Positions 1-9,180 are shown, numbered from the stretch's first letter. The stretch is 9,564 bases of DNA from DASUPK01 sp036505735 (GCA_036505735.1 DASXSZ010000200.1:1-9564), one strand, 5' to 3'. Numbers and translations are program-made. The notes: a model not told the origin generated them from the sequence alone.

Positions 1-210
1 AATCGCCCCGACACGATCGTCGCGGGCGGGGACCCTGAGCTCTGGACCGCGGTCAGCGGCCTGCCGCCCAAGCAGCGGAGCGCCGTGGTGCTCCGCTTCG
101 CCACCGACATGTCCTACGCGGGAATCGGGCGGGCGCTCGACTGCTCCGAGGACGCCGCCCGCCGCAGCGTCCACGAGGGTCTTCAAAAGCTGAGAGGTGA
201 ATTCGCATGA
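1..210 (+). CDS. Sigma-70 family (ECF-like) RNA polymerase sigma factor, C-terminal fragment (region 4)
   Basis: The frame is open from base 1 and ends at TGA 208-210, giving 69 residues; the start and sigma region 2 lie outside the window. Residues about 21-66 look like sigma region 4, the helix-turn-helix that reads the -35 promoter element. It has the typical opening LPPKQRSAVVLRF, the middle stretch SYAGIGRALDCSEDAARR and the ending VHEGLQKLR, where most ECF factors have a KSRLHRARxxLR-type recognition helix. The protein would direct core RNA polymerase to a dedicated set of promoters. Its stop codon overlaps the start of the downstream alkyltransferase gene (ATGA), which implies one mRNA and translational coupling. 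Family assignment is good; the ECF subgroup cannot be decided without region 2. Confidence 0.82.
   Translation, partial: NRPDTIVAGGDPELWTAVSGLPPKQRSAVVLRFATDMSYAGIGRALDCSEDAARRSVHEGLQKLRGEFA
193..200 (+). promoter_or_regulatory. Shine-Dalgarno site of the alkyltransferase gene
   Basis: AGAGGTGA is a good match to the anti-Shine-Dalgarno complement and ends 6 nt before the ATG at 207. It lies inside the last codons of the sigma factor gene. It supports the ATG at 207 as the true start and allows both coupled and independent initiation. Confidence 0.7.
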
Positions 211-839
211 ACCCGATTACCGACAAGCAACTCGAGCGGATGCTCCGCAAGGCGCCTCCGGGCGCCGATCTCGACCGGGCGGTCCACGGGGTCCTCGCCC
301 GGGCCGAGCGGGATGGGCTGATCGACGTGGCCTACGCGCCGGTCGACTCGCCCTTCGGCAGGCTGCTCGTCGCTCGCACCGACCGCGGCGTCGTCAGGCT
401 GGCGCTGCCCAAGCACCGCGGCACTCAGCAGTCCGAGGACGAGGTCCTGGAGGATCTGGCTCGCTACGTCTCTCCGCGAGTGCTCGAGTCACCGGGCCGG
501 CTGGACGAGGAGCGCCGGGAGCTCGAGGAGTACTTCGAGGGCAAGCGCGATCACTTCGAGGTGCCGGTCGACTGGACGCTGACGCCTCCCGGCTTCCGCA
601 ACCGCGCCCTGCACGCCGTCGCGCGCATCCCCTACGGCAGGACCCGCACGTACGCCGAGATCGCCAAGGCCGCCGGGAACCCACGCGCCTTCCGCGCGGC
701 GGGCACCGCCTGCGGCCGCAACGCCATCCCGCTGATCGTCCCCTGCCACCGCGTCGTGCAGTCCGGCGGCGGGGTGGGCAACTACGGCGGCGGCCCGGAG
801 ATGAAGCGGGCGCTGCTCAGCCTGGAGGGCGCGCTCTAG
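207..839 (+). CDS. ogt: Methylated-DNA--protein-cysteine S-methyltransferase (O6-alkylguanine-DNA alkyltransferase)
   Basis: This 210-residue suicide repair protein moves the alkyl group from O6-alkylguanine (or O4-alkylthymine) to its own cysteine. The active-site motif VPCHRVV is intact with the acceptor at Cys180. Asn172 (GRNAIP) corresponds to the hinge Asn, and Arg163 (FRAAGTA) to the arginine finger of the DNA-binding helix. The IPYGRTRTYAEIA stretch (141-153) opens the C-terminal DNA-binding/catalytic domain (about 126-209). Residues about 40-70 (VAYAPVDSPFGRLLVA) begin the N-terminal ribonuclease-H-like domain. Ahead of this is an extra charged head of about 38 residues, beyond the compact Ogt fold, with no obvious zinc-binding cysteines. 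The gene overlaps the sigma factor stop by 4 nt and has its own good ribosome binding site. It ends 7 nt before the stop of the convergent SDR gene. Family call is firm; use of the symbol ogt rather than ada/adaB is by domain content. Confidence 0.93.
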   Translation: MNPITDKQLERMLRKAPPGADLDRAVHGVLARAERDGLIDVAYAPVDSPFGRLLVARTDRGVVRLALPKHRGTQQSEDEVLEDLARYVSPRVLESPGRLDEERRELEEYFEGKRDHFEVPVDWTLTPPGFRNRALHAVARIPYGRTRTYAEIAKAAGNPRAFRAAGTACGRNAIPLIVPCHRVVQSGGGVGNYGGGPEMKRALLSLEGAL

Positions 840-846
840 GTCCGAC

Positions 847-1674
847 TCACCGGAAGGCCTCGGCGTTCGCCTCCGCCCACTCCTCGAATGTCCGCGGCTC
901 CTTCCCGGTGACCTCCTTGACGGTCCGGTGGACCGTCGTCTCGTCGATCGCTCCCTCCCGGAAGAAGTTGAAGAACGCATCGACGTACTCCTTGGGCATC
1001 TGCCCCTCCATCTCGGCGCGCGCCTCCTCGTCGGTCTGTGCCTCGAAGCGCAGGTCGCGGCCGCTGAACTTGGCCAGGATCGCCACCTGCTCGGCGGGCC
1101 GCAGCGCCTCCGGGCCGCTGAGGCGATAGGTCCGTCCCTCGTGATCGGCCGTGGTCAGGGCCAAGGCCGCGACCGCGCCGAGGTCGTCGGGATGGATCGT
1201 CGAGATGGGAACGTCGGCGAAGGGGCCGTGGATCACGTCACCGTTCTCGAGCTGGGGCAGCCAGCGGAGGGCGTTGGACATGAAGCTGTTCGGCCGCAGG
1301 AAGGTCCAGGGCAGCCCGGAATCGTGCACGGCGCGCTCGGACAGGATGTGGTACCTGGCGACCGCGTTACTCAGATCGCCGGAGGGCGCGGCGCTGCTCG
1401 AGAGCAGGACGACCCGCTCGACGCCCGCATCTCGCATCAACTCGAGCGTCCGCTCGAGACCCTCGTAGCCGCTCAGCAGGAAGACCGCGCTGACGCCCTC
1501 CAACGGTCCGTGAAGGCTGTCAGGGTCGTTGAGGTCGCCAGGGGCCGCCACGACCCCGTCCGGCAGATCGTCCGAGCCCTGCCGGACCAGACCTCGTACA
1601 TCGGCGCCGCGCTCCAGCAGTCCATTGACCACGCCGCCACCGGCGTTCCCCGTCGCTCCCGTCACCAGGATCAC
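847..1674 (-). CDS. NmrA-like NAD(P)-binding atypical short-chain dehydrogenase
   Basis: The 275-residue product starts at a GTG codon (1674-1672) and opens directly with the Rossmann strand MILVTGATGNAGGGV. The dinucleotide-binding glycines of GxxGxxG are Gly6, Gly9 and Gly12. Further family marks are the second-strand region VRGLVRQ (26-32), the acidic GDLND (46-50), VVLLSSSAA (88-96), the RPNSFMSN loop (127-134) and the IHPDDLGAVAA segment (160-170), as in NmrA/NAD(P)H-binding SDRs. I see no canonical Tyr-xxx-Lys pair in the usual context (VARYHILSE occurs at 105-113), so it may act as a redox sensor or as an oxidoreductase/isomerase of unknown substrate. The start overlaps the FIST stop by 4 nt (GTGA) with no clear Shine-Dalgarno sequence, so translation probably depends on coupling to the FIST gene. 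Last gene of the inferred prfB unit. Confidence 0.85.
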   Translation of the reverse strand: MILVTGATGNAGGGVVNGLLERGADVRGLVRQGSDDLPDGVVAAPGDLNDPDSLHGPLEGVSAVFLLSGYEGLERTLELMRDAGVERVVLLSSSAAPSGDLSNAVARYHILSERAVHDSGLPWTFLRPNSFMSNALRWLPQLENGDVIHGPFADVPISTIHPDDLGAVAALALTTADHEGRTYRLSGPEALRPAEQVAILAKFSGRDLRFEAQTDEEARAEMEGQMPKEYVDAFFNFFREGAIDETTVHRTVKEVTGKEPRTFEEWAEANAEAFR

Positions 1675-2873
1675 GCCGGGAAGACCGCCATCGTCGCGGT
1701 GAATCCGTGCACGAAGTTGCGGCCGCCGACCGGGCCGATCTCGCCGGCGCAGAAGAAGCCGGCGGTGGGAGCACCCAGTGAGTCCTCCAGCGCCGCCGCA
1801 TCGTGATCCGGAACCTCGAACATATGCGATCCGCGGCCGTTGCAGGTAAAGAGCAGCGCACCCGCGGCGCCATCGGATCCCAGCGCCTGCGCCTGCGCGC
1901 GGAGCGCCTCGCGCAGATCCTCATCGGCGGAGGCGGCGTCGCGCACCTGGAGGCGAACCGTCTGGCCGACCCGGACCGGCTCGCCGATGGCGATCGCGCC
2001 CGACTCGCGGTCCGCGCCGATGATCGGGCGCACCAGGAAGTCACCGCGCTCGTAGTCGGGCCGATTCTCATCGATCACCAGGCCGACGAGGACACCGGAC
2101 GCAGCCAGCTCTCGCTCCGGCTCGGGCAGCGCGGCGATCACCTCGCCGAGTCGCTCCATCGCGGGCTTCCCGGCGAGCTCGCCGATCACGTTGGCGTCGG
2201 CGGCGGTGATGGTCATCTCAGGGCCGACCGGGCCGGCGCCCTGCGAGACGCAGGGCAGGACCTGGACGCCGCCCAGCCGCACCGCGACCGCGCCGTCCGT
2301 GTGGACCTCTCCGTCGCGGAGCAGCACCGCCCCTCCTGCGAACGATGCGCTGGCCAGGCCCCCGAGCACCGGGACGCGCGGGCGCCTGCGCTCCAGCGCA
2401 GCCAGTAGCTCCTCGGCCGGGAAGCTGAACGGATCGCAGAGGGCGATCACCGACTCGTCTGCCGCGGCGTGGACGCCGTTTGCGCTGGAGGCGAGGGACT
2501 CCGGCAGCCCGAGCAGGCGGAAGCCGTCAGCGTCGCGCTCCACGGTCAGATGCATGGTCTCGAGCTCGGCGCCGGGCAGCGATGCGCCCCAGACCGCCAC
2601 GCCCGGGCCGTCCTCCAGCTCGTGCCCGGCGGCGACCGTGCCGCCGGCGCCGCATCCGATCAGCACCCTCGGCTCGAGCCGCTCGTGCACCTCCGAGAGC
2701 AGCCACTTCGCCATGCCGAGGTGGTGGCCGGATGCGAACACGACCGCTAGATCGCAGGCGGGCTCCAGTCCTGCGCGCGCCCGGTCGGCCGCCTCCGCCG
2801 CCGCCTCCACAGTGTCGAAGCTCTCCGACGCCCCGATCGAGGCCCGGACGGTGGAGGTCTTCGCCGAACCCAT
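1671..2873 (-). CDS. FIST-domain protein (FIST_N plus FIST_C), putative small-ligand sensor
   Basis: The product is 400 residues from the ATG at 2873. The frame is open further upstream to 3029, but those 52 codons lie inside prfB and read as low-complexity Arg/Pro/Gly, so I reject them. Residues about 40-200 resemble the FIST N domain (CDLAVVFASGHH at 40-51, RVLIGCGAGG at 69-78, VPVLGGLAS at 167-175). Residues about 220-400 resemble FIST_C, with the diagnostic LLFTCNGRG (340-348), PDHDAA (355-360), FFCAGEIGPVGGRNF (373-387) and HGFTATMAVF (389-398). FIST proteins are thought to bind small molecules such as amino acids. Here the domain pair stands alone, with no kinase, cyclase, chemotaxis or transmembrane part, so it is likely cytoplasmic. 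The start is 2 nt after the prfB stop and the stop overlaps the SDR start. The Shine-Dalgarno region is weak, so coupling to prfB translation is likely. Ligand and partner are unknown. Confidence 0.87.
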   Translation of the reverse strand: MGSAKTSTVRASIGASESFDTVEAAAEAADRARAGLEPACDLAVVFASGHHLGMAKWLLSEVHERLEPRVLIGCGAGGTVAAGHELEDGPGVAVWGASLPGAELETMHLTVERDADGFRLLGLPESLASSANGVHAAADESVIALCDPFSFPAEELLAALERRRPRVPVLGGLASASFAGGAVLLRDGEVHTDGAVAVRLGGVQVLPCVSQGAGPVGPEMTITAADANVIGELAGKPAMERLGEVIAALPEPERELAASGVLVGLVIDENRPDYERGDFLVRPIIGADRESGAIAIGEPVRVGQTVRLQVRDAASADEDLREALRAQAQALGSDGAAGALLFTCNGRGSHMFEVPDHDAAALEDSLGAPTAGFFCAGEIGPVGGRNFVHGFTATMAVFPA

Positions 2874-2875
2874 TG

Positions 2876-3986
2876 CTACCCGGCCGCTGCCCTGTTCAGG
2901 TACTCGCGGACGAAGCCGTCGATGTCGCCGTCCAGGACCCGCTGCGTGTCGCCGACCTCGAGGTTTGTGCGATGGTCCTTGACCCGCTGGTCGGGGTGCA
3001 GGAAGTAGCTGCGGATCTGCGAGCCCCACTCCGCCGACTTCTGCTCCCCGCGCTCCTTGGCGAGCTCATCGGCCCGCTCCAGCTCCTTCCGCTCGAGCAG
3101 CCGGGAGCGCAGGATCTGCATCGCGGTCGCCTTGTTCTGCGTCTGCGAGCGCTCGTTCTGGGACTGCGCGACGATTCCGGTCGGCACGTGGGTGATCCGC
3201 ACTGCCGAGTCGGTCTTGTTGACGTGCTGTCCCCCGGCGCCGGAGGCCCTGTAGGTGTCGACGCGGATGTCGCCGTCCTCGATGTCGACATCGACGTCGC
3301 CCTCGACCAGCGGCGCGACGTCCACCTGGGCGAAGCTCGTGTGCCGGCGCGCGGAGGAATCGAACGGAGAGATCCGGATCAGCCGGTGGACTCCCCGCTC
3401 GGCGGCGAACAGCCCGTATGCGTTCTCGCCGCGGACGATGAACGTCGCGGACTTGAGGCCCGCCTCCTCCCCCGGGGACGCCTCCTTCATCTCGACCTTG
3501 AAGCCGCGGCGCTCCGCCCAGCGCAGATACATGCGCAGCAGCATCTCCGCCCAATCCTGCGAATCGGTGCCACCGGCGCCCGCGTGGACCGCGACGACCG
3601 CGTCCCCGGCGTCGTAGCGCCCTGAGAAGAGCCGCTCCTCCTCCAGCTCGGCGAGCCGCTTCTCCACCGACTCGAGCTGGCCGCCCAGCTCGCCCGCCAT
3701 CTCCTCGTCCTCGGCGGCCAGCTCCGCGAGCTCCCCGAGATCCTCGACGTCCTGGCTCAGCTTGCGGAAGCCCTCGAGGCGGCGTTGGGCGCGGGCGTGC
3801 TGGGCAGAGATCTCAGCAGCCTTGGACTGGTCGTCCCAGAACCCGGGCCGCTGCATCTCCCCCTCGAGCCGATCGACCTCCTTGCTCAGCGCGTCCGGGT
3901 CAAAGGTAATCCGAGAGCAGCTTCAGCTGCCCCCGGATCTCGGCGAGGCGGGCTGAGATTCCCTCCGTTGAAAGTGCTTCGGCCAT
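2876..3986 (-). CDS. prfB: Peptide chain release factor 2 (RF2), decoded through a programmed +1 frameshift
   Basis: RF2 recognises UAA and UGA stop codons in the ribosomal A site and triggers peptidyl-tRNA hydrolysis. Translation starts at ATG 3986-3984 and runs 28 codons (MAEALSTEG...LLSDYL) to an in-frame TGA at 3902-3900. A +1 shift on CTT continues into DPDALSKEVDRLEGEM and the rest of the protein, giving 369 residues, close to E. coli RF2. In the joined protein the stop-recognition tripeptide SPF is at 206-208 and the catalytic GGQ at 251-253 (SGAGGQHVNKTDSAVR), within one residue of their E. coli positions. Residues about 60-120 form the charged helical domain 1. No good Shine-Dalgarno sequence precedes the ATG (GCAGAG at best). 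The final stop is TAG, read by RF1 rather than RF2. A gene call ignoring the frameshift would start at ATG 3856 and lose 43 residues. The FIST gene starts 2 nt downstream. Confidence 0.95.
3899..3908 (-). promoter_or_regulatory. Programmed +1 ribosomal frameshift site of prfB (autoregulatory)
   Basis: On the minus strand the bases read TAC CTT TGA C. The slippery CTT codon (3905-3903) is followed by the in-frame stop TGA (3902-3900) and a C, the poor termination context used by RF2 genes. When RF2 is scarce the ribosome pauses at UGA, slips forward one base from CUU to UUU and reads GAC next. The E. coli counterpart is TAT CTT TGA C preceded by an AGGGGG Shine-Dalgarno-like stimulator. Here the upstream codons are CTC TCG GAT, offering only a GGA core 4 nt before CTT. 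The frames on both sides encode recognisable RF2 sequence, so the shift is required rather than a sequencing error. Confidence 0.93.
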
Positions 3987-4010
3987 AACTCTGCGGGTTT
4001 TACGCGAGGG

Positions 4011-4036
4011 TGCCCCGCAAGCGAAGCTGAGGGGCA
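4011..4036. promoter_or_regulatory. Hairpin-forming inverted repeat in the prfB/kinase divergent intergenic region
   Basis: TGCCCC (4011-4016) and GGGGCA (4031-4036) can pair as a 6-bp GC-rich stem. Between them AGC-GAA-GCT (4020-4028) can form an inner helix, with an extra C4018-G4029 pair. The 112-nt region 3987-4098 must carry the start signals of both prfB (leftward) and the histidine kinase (rightward), so the repeat could be a leader hairpin or an operator. There is no U-tract on either side to make it a terminator. I could not identify a convincing -35/-10 pair in either direction. Function is inferred only from position. Confidence 0.35.
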
Positions 4037-4088
4037 ACCCGTGTTGTACAGGGTATTCCCGACCGTCCTCTACCGTTTGCCCCCTGAC

Positions 4089-4095
4089 GAGAGGA
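4089..4095 (+). promoter_or_regulatory. Shine-Dalgarno site of the histidine kinase gene
   Basis: GAGAGGA lies immediately upstream of the ATG at 4099, leaving only 3 nt after its last base. The spacing is short but acceptable for the GAGG core, and it supports the chosen start. Confidence 0.55.
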
Positions 4096-4098
4096 CTA

Positions 4099-5352
4099 AT
4101 GGAGAACGGAAGCTCCAGGAGAAGGCGACCGTTGAGCTGGCTGCTTCGCAAGCTTGCGCACGGGCTCCCACCGCTCCCGACGATCGGCGGCCAGGCGCTC
4201 GCAACCCGGGTGGCCGGGCTGCTGCTGGTGGGCGGCGGGATCCTAAGCGCGGTCACCGTCGCCCTTCCCCCGTCGGCGACGGGCTCGGACCTGCTGATCC
4301 TCACCTACGGGGCGGTCGGCGGGGTCTGCGGCGCGCTCCTGCTCTCGCGCCGCCGCGTCAGTGAGCCCGTCCTCGGCCTGGCCGCCGCCATGGGGACGGT
4401 CATCATCACGCTCGCCACGCTCGAGGGTGGTCACGGGACCGGGACCGAGGACAACGAGGTGCTCTACCTCTGGGTATCCCTGTTCGCGTTCTGGTTCTTC
4501 GACCTCCGCCACGCCCTGCTGCAGCTCGGGCTGATCGGGGCGGGCGACGCGATCCTGCTGATCGACTCGCACCCGATGCTCTCCGCGGGCCTCACCCGGT
4601 GGATCGTCACGATCGCCACCCTCCTCGTCACCGGCCTGCTGATGGCCTGGCTTCGCCGCTCGCTCGAGCGAGAGCGGGAGGAGACGGCCAGGCTGGCGGT
4701 GGTCGCCGAGCGGATGCGGATCGCGAGGGACCTGCACGACGCGGCGGGCCACGGCGTGACCGCGATCTCGCTGCAGGCCGCCGCGGGGCTCCGCGCGATC
4801 GACGACGGCGCGGACGTCGATGGGGCCCGCTCGGCCCTGGAGGAGATCAAGCGCACCTCGCGTATCGCGCTCGATGACATGCGTAAGTTGCTCGGGCTTC
4901 TCCGGCCCAGCGACACGCCAGACCCGGAGCGAGACCGGGTCAGCCTCTCGCACCTCGACGACATGATCGGCGAGTGCCGCGCCGCCGGACTCGCCGTCCG
5001 GGTCGAGAGATCCGGCGAGCCGCCGGCACTCCCGCCGGTCCTCGATCAGACGGCCTACCGGATCACGCAGGAGGCTTTGACCAACGTCCTCAAGCACGCG
5101 GGGCCGGATGCCGCGGCGAAGGTGCAGCTCACCTTCGACCCGGCGAGCGTCGAGGTGGAGGTCACCGATGACGGGCCGGGCGGCACGGGCGGGCTCGCGG
5201 TCGGGACGCGCCGGGGCCTGATCGGGATGCGCGAGCGGGTCGAGCTCTTCGGCGGGCGATTCTCCGCCGGGCCGATGCAGGGAGGCGGATTCCGTGTCTT
5301 CGCGCGCCTGCCGCTGGGCAACCGCCTCGAGAATCTCAGTCAGACTCGCTGA
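4099..5352 (+). CDS. Membrane-bound NarL-type sensor histidine kinase (HisKA_3 / HATPase_c)
   Basis: The 417-residue protein begins with a basic cytoplasmic head (SRRRRPLSWLLRK). About five or six hydrophobic segments follow at roughly 36-56, 64-83, 90-108, 121-135, 138-155 and 167-186, with only short loops, so there is no large extracytoplasmic sensor domain. After a charged linker (RRSLEREREETARLAVVAE), the dimerisation/phosphoacceptor motif RIARDLHDAAGHGV places the phosphorylated histidine at His213. The ATPase domain shows the N box YRITQEALTNVLKHAG (Asn329), the G1 motif VTDDGPGG (355-362) and the G2 region RRGLIGMRERVELFGG (371-386). This is the DesK/NarX-like layout that normally phosphorylates a LuxR-type response regulator. 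No such regulator is in the window, so the partner must be elsewhere. The gene diverges from prfB and ends 6 nt before the convergent methyltransferase stop. Stimulus unknown. Confidence 0.92.
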   Translation: MENGSSRRRRPLSWLLRKLAHGLPPLPTIGGQALATRVAGLLLVGGGILSAVTVALPPSATGSDLLILTYGAVGGVCGALLLSRRRVSEPVLGLAAAMGTVIITLATLEGGHGTGTEDNEVLYLWVSLFAFWFFDLRHALLQLGLIGAGDAILLIDSHPMLSAGLTRWIVTIATLLVTGLLMAWLRRSLEREREETARLAVVAERMRIARDLHDAAGHGVTAISLQAAAGLRAIDDGADVDGARSALEEIKRTSRIALDDMRKLLGLLRPSDTPDPERDRVSLSHLDDMIGECRAAGLAVRVERSGEPPALPPVLDQTAYRITQEALTNVLKHAGPDAAAKVQLTFDPASVEVEVTDDGPGGTGGLAVGTRRGLIGMRERVELFGGRFSAGPMQGGGFRVFARLPLGNRLENLSQTR

Positions 5353-5358
5353 GGGCCA

Positions 5359-6273
5359 CTACTCGGGGACGGTCGCCAGGATGATCCAGGTGGACGCTGG
5401 CGCCGTGACCGTCCCATCGGACTGCCGGTAATCGGAGAGCACCTCGCGGATCTCCTGCTGGACCCTCGGGCGCAGCCGGTCGACCTGCTCAGCCGGGCAG
5501 ATCCGAAGCAACTCGGCGGCAGGGCCGATCGCCATGTTGAAGGCGACCGCATGATCGAGGTCGTTGCCGATCTTGATTGGCAGATCGCAGCGAGTGAAGG
5601 TCGGACGTTCGAAGCCGGCGATCTGGAGCTGCTCGGAGACAGTGTCGACGTTGGCCATCGAGAACGGACCGGGGCCGCAGCGCACGTCCTGGGGCTCCTC
5701 CGGCTCCTCGAGGTACTGCTCAGTCACCTGCTCGGCGCGGTGAAGCCACTCGTTGTCCAGCTTTCGTCGCCAGACGACCGCTACCAGACGACCGCCAGGC
5801 CGAAGCGCGCTGCGGATGTTCCGAAGCGCCTGTACCGGGTTGGCGAAGAACATCACCCCCATTCGGGAGAACGCGTGGTCGTAGGGCCCCTTCAGGTCTC
5901 CAACCTGAACGTCGACGGCGAAGAAGTCGACGTTCTCCACGCCCGCCTCGGCCGCCTCCTTGATCGAGGCCTCGATGAACGGCTCCGACACGTCGACCCC
6001 AACCGCCTCACCATCCGAGCCCACGAGTCTGGCGAGCTCCTGTGTCGTGTCGCCGAACCCGCAGCCGATATCGAGGACCCGGTCGCCGGGCTGCGGTGGA
6101 TACAGGCGCATCGCGGCCTCGCCATGCTGGGCGAGCCCGGCGACGACCAGGTCGCGGTACTTGACGAAGCGGTCGAAGAGGACCCCGCTCCATGCCTCGG
6201 TCGCCTCCTCGTTCTCAGCAGCAACCTTGATCGCCGGGATGGTCCCCCCGCCCTCAATGGTGGCCTTCTCCAC
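5359..6273 (-). CDS. Class I SAM-dependent methyltransferase, substrate unknown
   Basis: The 304-residue product has a Rossmann methyltransferase fold. Motif I is RVLDIGCGFGDTTQELA (65-81), which binds SAM. The acidic residue after strand 2 is Asp94 in VGVDVS. Motif III-like DFFAVDVQ (116-123) and the post-motif segments FSRMGVMFFANPVQALRNI (135-153) and LRPGGRLVAVVWRR (157-170) follow in order. This is the UbiE/Methyltransf_11/25-like pattern for small-molecule substrates. The C-terminal part (about 190-300) is less conserved and probably forms the substrate cap. The start is a GTG (6273-6271) with only a weak GGGTGG-type site upstream; the nearby ATG at 6281 is in another frame. It follows secA by 41 nt on the same strand, so it may be read through from secA. 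It is 6 nt from the convergent kinase, with no room for a terminator. No residue lets me name the substrate. Confidence 0.85.
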   Translation of the reverse strand: MEKATIEGGGTIPAIKVAAENEEATEAWSGVLFDRFVKYRDLVVAGLAQHGEAAMRLYPPQPGDRVLDIGCGFGDTTQELARLVGSDGEAVGVDVSEPFIEASIKEAAEAGVENVDFFAVDVQVGDLKGPYDHAFSRMGVMFFANPVQALRNIRSALRPGGRLVAVVWRRKLDNEWLHRAEQVTEQYLEEPEEPQDVRCGPGPFSMANVDTVSEQLQIAGFERPTFTRCDLPIKIGNDLDHAVAFNMAIGPAAELLRICPAEQVDRLRPRVQQEIREVLSDYRQSDGTVTAPASTWIILATVPE

Positions 6274-6300
6274 GGGTCCATGGTACGACCACCCGCGCCG

Positions 6301-6312
6301 CCGTTACAACGG
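6301..6312. repeat. Short palindrome CCGTT-AC-AACGG just after secA
   Basis: The 12-bp inverted repeat, with 5-bp arms and a 2-bp centre, sits 2 nt beyond the secA stop, inside the 41-nt gap before the methyltransferase start. It has no following U-tract on the minus strand and the loop is too small for a good RNA hairpin, so I do not call it a terminator. It could be a protein-binding site or chance. Confidence 0.25.
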
Positions 6313-6314
6313 TC

Positions 6315-9155
<2,841 letters not shown>

Positions 9156-9180
9156 CCGGAGAGAGGTTAGCTGGCGCGTA

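Noticed and set aside
197..1129. A 310-codon plus-strand frame overlapping ogt and running into the SDR gene.
   Set aside because: It is out of frame with the well-supported Ogt and antisense to the SDR; the product is Arg/Pro/Gly-rich without motifs.
928..1806. A 292-codon plus-strand frame across the SDR and FIST genes.
   Set aside because: It is antisense to two genes with clear domain motifs and has no recognisable domain or ribosome binding site.
2874..3029. Extended 452-residue start for the FIST protein at 3029.
   Set aside because: The extra 52 codons lie inside prfB and read as low-complexity Arg/Gly/Pro. The ATG at 2873, 2 nt after the prfB stop, gives a normal FIST N-terminus.
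2876..3856. prfB as an uninterrupted 326-residue gene starting at ATG 3856.
   Set aside because: This omits RF2 sequence upstream that continues through the CTT TGA C shift site to ATG 3986. The longer joined product places SPF and GGQ at the family positions.
4044..4072. TTGTAC followed by CCTCTA-like bases as a promoter for the kinase gene.
   Set aside because: The -10 half is too poor a match at 17-19 nt spacing to support a promoter call.
3900..4304. A 134-codon minus-strand frame ending at the frameshift TGA.
   Set aside because: Only its last 28 codons are real, as the zero-frame part of prfB. The upstream part is antisense to the histidine kinase and intergenic region.
5892..6281. 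ATG at 6281 as an alternative start near the methyltransferase.
   Set aside because: It is in a different frame from the methyltransferase and yields an Arg/Ser-rich shadow product.
6274..6314. Intrinsic terminator between secA and the methyltransferase.
   Set aside because: The only palindrome has 5-bp arms, a 2-nt centre and no U-tract, so it would not make an effective terminator hairpin.
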